Source: Sphingobacterium athyrii (GTDB taxonomy: Bacteria > Bacteroidota > Bacteroidia > Sphingobacteriales > Sphingobacteriaceae). From it: DNA of 64,000 nt. Below the pieces are notes generated by a model that saw only the letters and a list, made by a program, of their open reading frames with translations, was not told where the DNA came from and searched no databases. Where the stretch lies: the NCBI RefSeq assembly GCF_003071065.1, contig NZ_QCXX01000004.1, positions 682,614-746,613 of the forward strand, in the 5' to 3' direction. Shown one piece after another: positions 18,694-28,193 of this stretch (position 1 is the stretch's first letter; the number at the start of each line of letters is the position of its first letter). A program made the translations under genes and the position numbers.

Positions 18694-19845
18694 ATGAAAG
18701 CTAACTCCAATTACATAGCCAAATTAATCCAGAAATTTCTTCGTGGACAGGAAACTGCTGCGGAACGCGATTCAATTGAGCACTGGCGGAAATCTGATCA
18801 AAGGAATGACGATCTAATTAAGGAATTTCGGGATGCAAAAAATATTGAGCAGGACCTGAATTTTTTTGCAGATCTTGACGAAGGAGAGGCTTGGCGAAGA
18901 GTAGGTGCTGTTAGATCTGTTAAAAAGATAAATTATTGGCCATTTATCCGTATTGCAGCTATTTTTGTTTTGCTGTTTGGGGCGGCGCTAGTTTACCTGC
19001 GTGATCGGGAGGTCAGCGATCCGAGCAAAGTAGTGACCAATACAACCGTAAAAAAGGATATTCTGCCCGCCCAGCCCGGAGCTTTACTGCTGCTGGCAGA
19101 TGGGTCAGTAGTGCCATTGGAAAGTTCGGTAAGAAACTTAGACCCAAAAGTTATTATGGCCGAGACTAAAAGCGGGACTGCTGCTGTAGCAGCACCACTG
19201 ACAAAATCGGCAATTGAATACAATACATTAGTCGTTCCTAAAGGGCATTTCTATAAATTAAATCTGGAGGATGGTACCCAAGTTTGGGTCAACGCAAATT
19301 CGCAACTTAAATTTCCTGAAAAATTCGATAAGAATGAGCGCCGGGTAATTTTGGATGGTGAAGCCTATTTTGAGGTTTCACATGATGCTGAGCGACCATT
19401 TTATGTCGAGTCCAAGGGGAATGAAGTAAAAGTACTGGGAACACATTTTAATATCAATGCCTATGGTCATAATGTTCGTACCACATTATCTTCGGGCAGA
19501 GTTCAAGTAAGTCATTCTGGACATGTGATTGTCCTGGAGCCGGGAGAATACGCGAATCTCGTAGGAGAACAGCTTCGGAAAGGAAAAGCCGATTTGGAGC
19601 ACGACCTATCTTGGCATAATAATCAGTTTTATTTTAAGAAAGAAACCATTGTTGAGATAACCTCTACATTGTCTAAATGGTACGATATCCAAGTGAAATT
19701 TAAGAAAGATGTGGCATTAGATAAAGTGTATACAGGTAATTTTAAGCGTGATGTTAAGCTGTCAGAGGTATTGGAAATGCTGACCTATGTCTGTGACCTG
19801 AAATTTGAGCTTCAAGGAAAAGAATTAATAGTAGAAAACAAATAG
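18694..19845 (+). CDS. FecR-family anti-sigma factor
   Basis: Inner-membrane anti-sigma factor of 383 aa. The N-terminal cytoplasmic sigma-binding part is at about residues 1-75, a single membrane helix at about 80-98 (FIRIAAIFVLLFGAALVYL), and the periplasmic FecR domain at about 170-290 with NTLVVPKGHFYKLNLEDGT, VWVNANSQLKFPEKF and GEAYFEVSHDAERPFYV. A DUF4974-like C-terminal domain ends the protein (YTGNFKRDVKLSEVLEMLTY). It should hold the upstream sigma factor inactive and contact the STN domain of the SusC encoded next. It is separated from the sigma gene by 52 bases and from SusC by 159 bases containing a hairpin. Confidence 0.95.
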   Translation: MKANSNYIAKLIQKFLRGQETAAERDSIEHWRKSDQRNDDLIKEFRDAKNIEQDLNFFADLDEGEAWRRVGAVRSVKKINYWPFIRIAAIFVLLFGAALVYLRDREVSDPSKVVTNTTVKKDILPAQPGALLLLADGSVVPLESSVRNLDPKVIMAETKSGTAAVAAPLTKSAIEYNTLVVPKGHFYKLNLEDGTQVWVNANSQLKFPEKFDKNERRVILDGEAYFEVSHDAERPFYVESKGNEVKVLGTHFNINAYGHNVRTTLSSGRVQVSHSGHVIVLEPGEYANLVGEQLRKGKADLEHDLSWHNNQFYFKKETIVEITSTLSKWYDIQVKFKKDVALDKVYTGNFKRDVKLSEVLEMLTYVCDLKFELQGKELIVENK

Positions 19846-19904
19846 GAGGAGTACTTATGTAAGAGAAATAATACCTAACCTAAGAGCCTTTACATAAAAA
19901 TAGA

Positions 19905-19928
19905 ACAGGAATGTTGCAGCATCCCTGT
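19905..19928 (+). promoter_or_regulatory. Hairpin between fecR and susC
   Basis: A ten-pair stem with one mismatch and one G-U pair closing a TGCA loop, in the 159-base gap between the anti-sigma gene and SusC. No T-run follows, so it is not a standard terminator. It could protect or process the mRNA and set the large difference in expression needed between FecR and SusC. Confidence 0.35.
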
Positions 19929-20004
19929 CCAGAAATGATTAAAAAAGGCCTAAAAATTTAAAAAGCGAATTAAGTAAACCCAATTAACCACAAAGAGTAA
20001 ATGT

Positions 20005-23000
20005 ATGAATAACTTACCATTTGGCAAAACGTGGCGACTGATACCTCATGACCCGCGGTTTAGCAAACCTTTACGTATTATGAAAATTAGTACCTGCCTT
20101 CTTTTCGCCTTTGTGACCGGAGTTCAAGCCAATGGCATTGCGCAGAAAGTTACGTTGAAAATGAAAAATGCACGGATTGAAGAAGCACTGAATGCGATCT
20201 CCAAGCAGTCCAATCTGCAGTTATTTTATGGGGAAAATATTGATTCCAAAGCGAGGATCAATGTCAATCTGAAAGAGGCTTCCGTTGCTGATGCATTAAA
20301 TGCCGTTTTGAAAAATAATAATATTGAGTATAAGATTATTGCCAATACGATTTCTGTCAACGGGAAAACGGAAGGTAGTAGGTCAAGTAATATTGTGCAG
20401 CAAGGAGTTTCTGGGACAGTAAAAGATAAAGATGGAAATGCGCTGGCCGGGGCAACAGTGACTGTCAAAGGAACCGCTATTACTACGCAGACTGCTAGTG
20501 ATGGAAGTTTTAGAATAAACGCTGGAGCAGATGCAACGCTGGTAGTCCGCTATGTCGGCTATGGAGCAGTTGAAGTAGGTGTTAAAGGAAGAAATATAGT
20601 CAATATAATATTGTCGTCAGATGAGCGGCAGATTGAAGAAGTTGTTGTAACCGGTATGGGGCAACGTCTAGATAAAAGGTTATTTACCGGTGCTACTTCA
20701 CAGATTTCAGGTGAAGCAGCGCAAATCGGCGGACAGATAGATCCCAGTCGTGGCTTGGAGGGACGAGTCGCTGGGGTTTCGGTTCAGAACGTTACCGGAA
20801 CCTTCGGTACGGCACCCAAGATTCGCGTGCGCGGGGCGACCTCTATTTATGGTAGTTCAAAGCCTTTGTGGGTTGTTGATGGAGTTATTATAGAGGATGT
20901 TGCCGACGTAAATTCAGATGAGTTGTCATCTGGTGATGCATTAACCCTAATTAGTTCAGCTGTTGCTGGATTGAATGCGCATGATATCGAATCTTTTCAA
21001 ATATTAAAAGACGGTTCAGCAACGTCAATTTATGGCGCTCGTGCTATGGCTGGTGTAATTGTCATTACAACTAAAAAAGGAGTGGCGGGGCGAAGTTCCC
21101 TTAATTACACCGGTGAATATACGACACGTGCTACCCCTCGATACTCAGAATTCAATATCATGAATTCGCAAGAGCAAATGTCCGTTTACGATGATATGTA
21201 TAATAAAGGCTATATTGGATTTGCCGATCTGCCTGTCGCAAACAACAGTGGTGTTTATGGTGACTTATATAAGCGTATTCAAAGCGGCGAAATTCCTAAT
21301 GATCTATTTACGGATAGACATAACGTCAATAATTTTTTGAAAGAAGCTGAATATCGGAATACCGATTGGTTTGGGGAGTTATTCCAACCTAGTCTTCAAC
21401 ATAATCATGCTCTCAGCATGTCATCGGGAACAGAGAAATCCCAATATTATTCTTCTTTAAGTGCATTAGTCGATCCGGGATGGACAAAACGGAGTAAAGT
21501 AAACCGCTATACGGGTAATCTGAATGCAAACTACAATATTTCTGACAAGCTTAAATTAAACATTATTACAAACGGTTCTTATCGGCAGCAACAAGCTCCC
21601 GGTACATTAGGACAGTCGAAGGATGTTGTCTTTGGGCAAGTAAAACGTGATTTTGATATCAATCCTTATGCTTATGCAATGAATACCTCGCGAACCTTGG
21701 ATCCCAATACATTCTACACTCGAAATTATGCTGCATTTAATATCCTACATGAGTTGGAGAACAATTACATGGATATAAATGTCGCTGATTTACGTTTTCA
21801 GGGAGACTTGAAATGGAAAGTGATTCCTGGGTTAGAAGTAGGTGCGTTTGGGTCTGTTCGTTACCAGTCGACAACACAGCATCATTACGTTAAAGATCGG
21901 TCAAATCAAGCAATGGCTTATCGGGCAGGTATTTCTGAGCCAGACAATACGACGATTCGTGATAAGAATCCATTTTTATATACCGATCCGGATGATCCCT
22001 ATGCACGGCCTATTTCTGTGTTGCCTGAGGGGGGAATCTATAATCGAACAGATTACACCATGTTTGAACAGCTCTTCCGTTTTACAGCGCAATACAATAA
22101 GACTTTTAAAGAGAACCATCTTCTTAATGTATTTGCAGGATCGGAGCTTACATCATCTCAAAGAGATAACACTTGGTTTAGAGGTTGGGGAATCCAATAT
22201 GACTTAGGAGAAAGCCCTTTTACAGATTATCGGGTATTTAAACGGGGTCAAGAAGAAAATTCGCCTTATTTCTCGGCGAATCGAAATGGAAAAAACGACC
22301 CGACAAATACGCGTTACAAACAGGCCGCTTTTTTTACGAATGTTACCTATTCCTATGCAGGGAAATATATATTGAATGGTACCTTTAGATATGAGGGCGC
22401 AAATAAATTAGGGGAAGCAACCTCTGCGAGATGGATGCCGAGCTGGAACCTTTCGGGCGCATGGAATGCGCATGAGGAAAACTTCTTTGAAAACTTGAGG
22501 CCAGCTTTTTCACATTTTACTTTAAAAGGTTCTTATAGTTTAACAGGTGATCGAGGACCATCAACTGTCACTAATTCGTATGCTGTTTATCGTTCATACA
22601 CTCCGTGGAGACCAACAGCAGGAGATGCTGAATCTGGATTAGAAATAGCAGATTTGGCTAACAATGGGTTGACTTATGAGAAAAAGCACGAATTGAATAT
22701 CGGAACATCCATGGGATTTTTAGATAACCGGGTTAATGTCGAATTTGACTGGTTCAAACGTGATAATTTTGATTTGATCGGTATTATCAATACCCAAGGG
22801 TTAGGAGGACAGATTTCAAAATTTGGTAATGTGGCTGATATGAAATCACACGGGGCTGAGTTGAGCCTAACTGGCCATATCTTTCGTGATCAAGCATTTA
22901 AATGGATATCAAATTTTACTTATTCAAATGTGAAAACAAAGGTAACCCGTTTAGACACTAGAACTCAAGTGATGGATCTTATAACAGGTACTGGATTTGC

Positions 23001-23685
23001 GCTAGAAGGAGGCCCCGTTCGTGGACTCTATTCTATCCCATTCGTAAGATTGAATGATGAAGGATTACCGGTTTTTTTAAATACAAATAATCAGGAAACT
23101 GTTACTGATTTAAATTTTCAAGAACGGGATAAAATAGGCTTTCTAAAATATGAGGGCCCTACAGATCCTATTCATTCAGGTGGTTTTGGAAATACATTTA
23201 GTTATAAGAATTTTAGTTTAAATGTATTTATGACTTATTCATTTGGTAATGTTGTGCGCCTTAATCCAGTATTTTCCAACGAATATTCAGATTTGACGGC
23301 ATCAACCAAGGAGTTTGCAGACCGTTGGATGGTAGCGGGAGATGAAGCCTTCACGAATATACCTATTATCGCTACTACTGGACAGAACAGGGCATACGCT
23401 AATGATTTGAAGTATGCCTATAGTGCATATAATTATTCATCAGTTCGTACAGCGAAAGGTGATTTTATTCGTATGAAAGATGTTTCATTAAGCTACCAAT
23501 TCCCGAAGGATTTGGTGAAAGCGTGGAATATAAACTCTTTAGGATTACGCTTTAATGCAACCAATTTATTCTTGATTTATGCGGATAAAAAGTTGAATGG
23601 ACAGGATCCAGAGTTTGTCAATGCTGGAGGTGTCGCTGCTCCTATAGCGAGACAATATACATTGACTTTACGTTTAGGACTGTAA
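20005..23685 (+). CDS. SusC/RagA TonB-linked outer membrane protein with STN signalling domain
   Basis: Large (1226 aa) TonB-dependent importer with transducer architecture. The N-terminal leader and signal peptide end near ANGIAQ (residue 47), then an STN domain at about residues 57-118, a carboxypeptidase-like regulatory domain at about 135-212, a TonB-box-like EEVVVTGMG, the plug with SIYGARAMAGVIVITTKKG and a barrel ending YTLTLRLGL. STN domains talk to FecR proteins, and a FecR and ECF sigma pair is encoded directly upstream, so substrate-induced autoregulation is expected. The long leader before the hydrophobic segment is usual for STN-type SusC proteins, so the ATG at 20005 is kept. 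SusD follows after 24 bases. Confidence 0.96.
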   Translation: MNNLPFGKTWRLIPHDPRFSKPLRIMKISTCLLFAFVTGVQANGIAQKVTLKMKNARIEEALNAISKQSNLQLFYGENIDSKARINVNLKEASVADALNAVLKNNNIEYKIIANTISVNGKTEGSRSSNIVQQGVSGTVKDKDGNALAGATVTVKGTAITTQTASDGSFRINAGADATLVVRYVGYGAVEVGVKGRNIVNIILSSDERQIEEVVVTGMGQRLDKRLFTGATSQISGEAAQIGGQIDPSRGLEGRVAGVSVQNVTGTFGTAPKIRVRGATSIYGSSKPLWVVDGVIIEDVADVNSDELSSGDALTLISSAVAGLNAHDIESFQILKDGSATSIYGARAMAGVIVITTKKGVAGRSSLNYTGEYTTRATPRYSEFNIMNSQEQMSVYDDMYNKGYIGFADLPVANNSGVYGDLYKRIQSGEIPNDLFTDRHNVNNFLKEAEYRNTDWFGELFQPSLQHNHALSMSSGTEKSQYYSSLSALVDPGWTKRSKVNRYTGNLNANYNISDKLKLNIITNGSYRQQQAPGTLGQSKDVVFGQVKRDFDINPYAYAMNTSRTLDPNTFYTRNYAAFNILHELENNYMDINVADLRFQGDLKWKVIPGLEVGAFGSVRYQSTTQHHYVKDRSNQAMAYRAGISEPDNTTIRDKNPFLYTDPDDPYARPISVLPEGGIYNRTDYTMFEQLFRFTAQYNKTFKENHLLNVFAGSELTSSQRDNTWFRGWGIQYDLGESPFTDYRVFKRGQEENSPYFSANRNGKNDPTNTRYKQAAFFTNVTYSYAGKYILNGTFRYEGANKLGEATSARWMPSWNLSGAWNAHEENFFENLRPAFSHFTLKGSYSLTGDRGPSTVTNSYAVYRSYTPWRPTAGDAESGLEIADLANNGLTYEKKHELNIGTSMGFLDNRVNVEFDWFKRDNFDLIGIINTQGLGGQISKFGNVADMKSHGAELSLTGHIFRDQAFKWISNFTYSNVKTKVTRLDTRTQVMDLITGTGFALEGGPVRGLYSIPFVRLNDEGLPVFLNTNNQETVTDLNFQERDKIGFLKYEGPTDPIHSGGFGNTFSYKNFSLNVFMTYSFGNVVRLNPVFSNEYSDLTASTKEFADRWMVAGDEAFTNIPIIATTGQNRAYANDLKYAYSAYNYSSVRTAKGDFIRMKDVSLSYQFPKDLVKAWNINSLGLRFNATNLFLIYADKKLNGQDPEFVNAGGVAAPIARQYTLTLRLGL

Positions 23686-23709
23686 TCGAAATTTTAAATC
23701 GTAATTGAA

Positions 23710-25305
23710 ATGAAAAGAAATAGAAAATTATATATAGCAATTGCATTGATTTGTGGACTGAGTATGTTATCCTGCAATAAGTTTTTGGATGAAATGCCTG
23801 ACAATCGTGCTAAACTTGATACTGAGGCTAAAATTGATAAGTTATTGGTTTCTGCTTATCCAGAGGTAGCTTATTTGATGAGTGCTGAACTTTCATCAGA
23901 TAATGTCGATGATTATGGATCTACTAATCCCAATAGTCAGCGTTTTATGGAGGAGTTGTTCCATTGGAAAGATGTCACAGACAATCAGGACGAGGGACCT
24001 AAAGACGTCTGGGAAGCTTGTTATAAAGCGATCGCTAGTGCAAATGCGGCATTAAAAGCAATCGAAGAAATGGGAAATCCGGCCAGTTTAAATCCACAAA
24101 AAGGAGAAGCTTTAGCTGTAAGAGCCTATAATCATTTTACACTGGTTAATTTATTTGCACAGCATTATACAAAAGCAAATGCGGTAACAGATTTGGGAGT
24201 TACCTATATGACTACGGCGGAGGGAGACTTAGATCCGAAATATAAACGGAATACAGTCCAAGAAGTATATGACCATATTGTAGCTGATCTAGACGAAGCT
24301 ATTCCGCTAATTGATGATTCTTCGTTCGGATCAACCCCCAAATATCATATGAACTCTAGGGCTGCAAACGCTTTACGCGCTCGAGTCGCCCTATATATGC
24401 AAGATTGGGAAAAAGCCGTCAGTTTTGCCAATGCAGCGATTGGTACGAATCCAACGAGTTTACTTCGGAATTATGAAAGGATTGCCGCTGACGCAGTTGG
24501 AAGTAGAGGATTTCCAAATGGAGCAATATCCTATACAAAGAGTGAAGAAAAGGCCAATTTAATGGTAGCCACTGCCGCAACGCAACATGGTGTAATATTT
24601 GGCCCCTATACCTATGGTTCGAGGTATTCCCATGGTGCATTTTTGGCAAACAATGAAACAGCCATGGCGCAAGGGCCTTATGGGAAATTAGGTGCAACTG
24701 GTTATGTACTACGTGTTTCTGTTTATGCGGGAACAAATTTAGATAAAGTATTGTTTCCCCGTGTTTCGTATATGTTCGAGTATACAGACCCTGTCGCAGG
24801 AATTGGATATGCTCGTGGTGCTTATGTACCATTTACTACAGAAGAAACGATGCTGGTTCGTGCTGAAGCTCTTATTCACCTGAAACGATACGATGATGCT
24901 GCGATAGATATGAAACGTTGGGTTGACAATACTTTAGTAAGCCCCCCTGCAAGTTTTACTGTAGCAAGCATCAACACATGGGCAGATAGAATAGATTATT
25001 CTTCTGCTCGAGTACCAACTGCAAAGAAAAAATTAGACCCTAAAATGATTCCATTTGAGATTGGTACACAGGAAAATATGCTTCATGCGCTGTTATTTTT
25101 ACGCCGTGTAGAAACCTTACATATGGGGCTGCGTTGGTTTGATGTTAAACGCTATGGTATTGAAGTGGAAAGACGTGTGTTGAATTCTGGAGGCGAAGTA
25201 GCTTCTGTGGAAACGGACACAAAATTAATTGCACGTGACAAAAGGGCGGCTTTGCAAATTCCTGCTGAAGTTATTGCCGCCGGTTACACACCTAATCCAA
25301 GATAA
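23710..25305 (+). CDS. SusD/RagB family outer membrane lipoprotein
   Basis: Substrate-binding lipoprotein partner of the upstream SusC (531 aa). The signal peptide ends at the lipobox LSMLSCNKF (Cys22). SusD features include the helical GEALAVRAYNHFTLVNLFAQ segment, the NTVQEVYDHIVADLDEAIPL helix, NSRAANALRARVALYMQDW and ETMLVRAEALIHLKRYDDA. The C-terminal RRVETLHMGLRWFDVKRYG block replaces the usual ERxxEFxxEGxRWxDLxR motif with close equivalents. The metallohydrolase gene follows with a two-base gap, so this is one operon. Confidence 0.95.
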   Translation: MKRNRKLYIAIALICGLSMLSCNKFLDEMPDNRAKLDTEAKIDKLLVSAYPEVAYLMSAELSSDNVDDYGSTNPNSQRFMEELFHWKDVTDNQDEGPKDVWEACYKAIASANAALKAIEEMGNPASLNPQKGEALAVRAYNHFTLVNLFAQHYTKANAVTDLGVTYMTTAEGDLDPKYKRNTVQEVYDHIVADLDEAIPLIDDSSFGSTPKYHMNSRAANALRARVALYMQDWEKAVSFANAAIGTNPTSLLRNYERIAADAVGSRGFPNGAISYTKSEEKANLMVATAATQHGVIFGPYTYGSRYSHGAFLANNETAMAQGPYGKLGATGYVLRVSVYAGTNLDKVLFPRVSYMFEYTDPVAGIGYARGAYVPFTTEETMLVRAEALIHLKRYDDAAIDMKRWVDNTLVSPPASFTVASINTWADRIDYSSARVPTAKKKLDPKMIPFEIGTQENMLHALLFLRRVETLHMGLRWFDVKRYGIEVERRVLNSGGEVASVETDTKLIARDKRAALQIPAEVIAAGYTPNPR

Positions 25306-25307
25306 TT

Positions 25308-26198
25308 ATGAAAATATTAAATAAGATTAATGTATTGTTGTTTTCTTCGGTGCTTTTATTTTCATGCTCTGACGAAAAATTGAACCCGGAAAGTATATTT
25401 GTTGATAAGAAGGTTGAAAGCAATGAACTAGATAAGTATATTCAACAAAAATATACGAAGGATTATAATATCGCAATTCTTTACAAATTTGTTGAAAAGG
25501 AGTCTGATTTAGATTATAATTTGAGTCCAGCGAGCTATGAGAGCTCTGTCCGCATGACCAAACTATTATATCACCTTGGTATTGAACCCTATGATAAAAT
25601 TACAGGAAGTAAGGACTTTATCAAAAAATATTTCCCTAAATTACTAAACTATATTGGCTCACCAGCTTATCGAAATAATGGAACGTTTGTGTTAGGTACA
25701 GCAGAAGGCGGTGTTAAGATTACGCTTTATCTATTGAACGAATTGAACGCGGAAACGGGGAAAGATGTAGCCTTTCTCAATTATTATTATTTTCACACGA
25801 TGCATCATGAGTTCGGACACATTTTACACCAAACTAAGGGGTATCCGGCTTCTTTTGAGCAGATTACTGGTGAGCGCTATGTTTCGGATGCTTGGAGTGA
25901 TATCTATGAAAGTGAAGCAGATGCTACCGCATTGGGATTTGTTTCTCCCTATGCTTCCAAAGAGCCCAACGAAGATTTTGTAGAGACTTATTCCTATTAT
26001 ATTACATTGTCACCAGCACAATGGAACCAACGTATCAGTAGAGGGGGAGAGGAAGGAAAAGCATTGATTGAAGCTAAACTTGATATTGTACGGACTTATT
26101 TCCAAAATGTTTGGAATATTGATTTGGATGAGTTGCGTGATGAGATTCTAGCTAGACAAGCAGATCTACCCAATTTTGATCAAACATCTTTAAAATAA
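25308..26198 (+). CDS. Substrate-import-associated zinc metallohydrolase lipoprotein
   Basis: A 296-aa lipoprotein with a signal peptide ending LLFSCSDE (Cys20) and a zinc-protease motif HEFGH at residues 167-171 (preceded by HTMH), followed by an ESEADATALGF segment at about residues 204-214 that could provide the third metal ligand. It belongs to the family of HExxH lipoproteins encoded next to SusC/SusD pairs in Bacteroidota. It lies between SusD and the DUF4302 gene with gaps of 2 and 6 bases. The inferred role is cell-surface or periplasmic cleavage of a proteinaceous or peptide-linked substrate before import; no substrate can be named. Confidence 0.88.
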   Translation: MKILNKINVLLFSSVLLFSCSDEKLNPESIFVDKKVESNELDKYIQQKYTKDYNIAILYKFVEKESDLDYNLSPASYESSVRMTKLLYHLGIEPYDKITGSKDFIKKYFPKLLNYIGSPAYRNNGTFVLGTAEGGVKITLYLLNELNAETGKDVAFLNYYYFHTMHHEFGHILHQTKGYPASFEQITGERYVSDAWSDIYESEADATALGFVSPYASKEPNEDFVETYSYYITLSPAQWNQRISRGGEEGKALIEAKLDIVRTYFQNVWNIDLDELRDEILARQADLPNFDQTSLK

Positions 26199-26204
26199 AA
26201 AATC

Positions 26205-27497
26205 ATGAAATTGAAATATTTATTTTTCTTATTGTTACTCCCTGCTTTGTGGATTAGCTCATGCAAGCGGGATGAAGATAGAATATTTGATGCCAATGCA
26301 ACAGTCCGTATGACTGAAGCGGTGCAACAAGCATATACAGTTTTACAGGCGAACAAAGCCGGTTGGATGATGAAATTTTACCCGAGTAGTAACCAGGAAT
26401 TCGGTGGGTATACTATTTTCACTAAATTTATTTCCCAAGAGGAGGTTTCGGTTGCTTCTGACCCTTTTTCAGGTTTTAAAACAAGTACTTATTCTGTGAA
26501 CCCTGAATCTGGTCCGGTACTTTCATTTGACGGTTATAATAAAAATATTCACTGGTTTTCCGAGCCTGGAAAAGATAATGGCGGCATCGGTGCCGACGAC
26601 AGCGGTATGCGTGGTGATTTTGAATTTATTGTGCTTAAAGCTACAGCAGATTCAGTAGTCTTAAAGGGAAAGAAAAGCGGTAGCCATTTGGTCATGTTAC
26701 CTCTGAAGGGGGATGAGTTTGAGAGCACGTCAGCATCTTATCAGGCGGCAGCAAATAAATTTAAACAATTTGGCGTATTTAATTTAGAAACAAAGAATGG
26801 CGAGTCTGTTGCCATGGGGTATAGTCCTAAAATGCGTGTCTTTGGTAATCCGCTCGATCAGGCCGCTAAAGGAATGGCTTTCAGAGTCGTGCCTGGGGGA
26901 CTTGAATTTTATGAGAAGTACACAATGGACGGTGTAACTTTTGACTTTTTAAAATATATTGAGCCAACAAGTACTTATCCATATGGCTATTATACAGACA
27001 ATGGAAATACTTTTAAGATTGTTCCCGAAGTGACTCCAATTAATTTATGGTTTAAAACTAATCTATGGTCCATGTCCTATAGTAACGTTGGGCCAATTGG
27101 GCAAGTATATTGGAACAATGCAAAATCCAAATTAAAAGCAAATGGTATCACGTTAAACAATATGTATATTGGAAATGCAGGAGTGGAGGTCTTATATTAT
27201 GTTCTACAAAATGGCGCAGTCGAAGGAGCTGTAGGGCATAATATCACCCCGGTTTCTGGAACTGTTGATCAAGTCAGAATAACTTTTACGGGCTCATTAT
27301 ACAATGTTGTGGGTTTTACAGCAGCCTATTGGACAGGAGGATTGAGCGAGTTTACAACACCGTTGAATGGACGTACATTTAAGATTACATCCGATGAGGT
27401 AAACGAACCGTCATCAGTATTATTGACTGATGTTGCTGCTCCAACGAACACATTTAAAGTTTTCTTGAAAGACATCAATGATCCATTAAACAATTAA
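26205..27497 (+). CDS. DUF4302-type lipoprotein of the Sus-like locus
   Basis: A 430-aa lipoprotein (signal peptide ending WISSCKRDED, Cys20) resembling the DUF4302 family, found in Bacteroidota beside SusC/SusD and HExxH lipoproteins. Features typical of the family are the N-terminal MTEAVQQAYTVLQANKAGWM and the following FYPSSNQEFGGYTIFTKF. The body is beta-rich with Gly and aromatic residues and no catalytic motif. It is probably a surface-exposed binding or accessory subunit of the importer. It is the last gene of the operon; only a weak hairpin (27509-27535) follows. Confidence 0.85.
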   Translation: MKLKYLFFLLLLPALWISSCKRDEDRIFDANATVRMTEAVQQAYTVLQANKAGWMMKFYPSSNQEFGGYTIFTKFISQEEVSVASDPFSGFKTSTYSVNPESGPVLSFDGYNKNIHWFSEPGKDNGGIGADDSGMRGDFEFIVLKATADSVVLKGKKSGSHLVMLPLKGDEFESTSASYQAAANKFKQFGVFNLETKNGESVAMGYSPKMRVFGNPLDQAAKGMAFRVVPGGLEFYEKYTMDGVTFDFLKYIEPTSTYPYGYYTDNGNTFKIVPEVTPINLWFKTNLWSMSYSNVGPIGQVYWNNAKSKLKANGITLNNMYIGNAGVEVLYYVLQNGAVEGAVGHNITPVSGTVDQVRITFTGSLYNVVGFTAAYWTGGLSEFTTPLNGRTFKITSDEVNEPSSVLLTDVAAPTNTFKVFLKDINDPLNN

Positions 27498-27508
27498 AAA
27501 GGGTAAAT

Positions 27509-27535
27509 AAGCCTTCCTGAAGTTAGGGAAGGCTT
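27509..27535 (+). terminator. Weak terminator-like hairpin after the DUF4302 gene
   Basis: A 9-bp perfect stem (27509-27517 with 27527-27535) 12 bases after the stop codon. No T-tract follows, so termination may be inefficient. The rest of the 328-base gap up to 27825 holds no credible gene; the segment 27640-27740 shares short words with 29269-29660. Confidence 0.45.
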
Positions 27536-27778
27536 AAACCAATTAACTTTGTAATTTAACAACACAAAACTAATTATCGTTACACATATCTGTCGGCAGA
27601 AAGTGCAAATTGCATATTTAGCAAAAAAAAGTTGCGGAAAGTTCATCGGGACGGTTTCTGGTTAAACTGTTAAAAATGGGATGTAAATCACTCCCGAATG
27701 CTTCCCAAATGGATTCTTTGAAAATCCCGAGAAAACTGTAAAATATGTTCCTGTAGGGTAGAAATATAGTTTATGTTA

Positions 27779-27810
27779 ATAGCTCTTCCATCTGTGTATG
27801 GAAGAGCTAT
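27779..27810 (+). promoter_or_regulatory. 13-bp hairpin just before a small membrane-protein gene
   Basis: A perfect 13-bp stem (27779-27791 with 27798-27810) and six-base loop, followed by an AT-rich run and, 15 bases later, the start codon of the 27826 gene. It could be a terminator for upstream transcription or a leader hairpin that restricts expression of the small gene. Confidence 0.5.
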
Positions 27811-27825
27811 ATTTACTCTTAATAT

Positions 27826-28125
27826 ATGAATGATTCAAACTTAAAAATAGTATTAATTGGGTCAATAAGCAGCTTGGTTTATACATTACTTTTAATAATT
27901 CATTTTTACTATATTGCTATAATACCTGAAAATATAGAGACTGCCATAGGAGTTATTGTTGAATTGTTTACGATTCCTATATTAATTTTAATAACGATTT
28001 GTATTGGAATATCCATTTTTCAATTTTTTGTAAAACAGCAATATAAGCCTATCTTTCTAGTAAGCTTACTTTGCAATTTTATTAGTGTATTCTTGTTGTT
28101 TTTTAGTGAAAGTTTCTTTAAATGA
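27826..28125 (+). CDS. Small membrane protein (function unknown)
   Basis: A 99-aa hydrophobic protein with about three predicted membrane helices: residues about 8-28 (VLIGSISSLVYTLLLIIHFY), 40-66 (AIGVIVELFTIPILILITIC) and 75-95. No family is recognised. The A+T-rich codon use (many TTT, ATA and TTA) differs from the housekeeping genes and suggests accessory DNA. The next small membrane gene follows on the same strand; a possible start of that frame overlaps this stop (ATGA), so the two may be co-expressed. Confidence 0.6.
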   Translation: MNDSNLKIVLIGSISSLVYTLLLIIHFYYIAIIPENIETAIGVIVELFTIPILILITICIGISIFQFFVKQQYKPIFLVSLLCNFISVFLLFFSESFFK

Positions 28126-28193
28126 ATACAAAGACTTTGCTTGCTCAAAAGATTGTGAGAACATCGTGTTTAAAAATTAAAAAAGAATTAATT

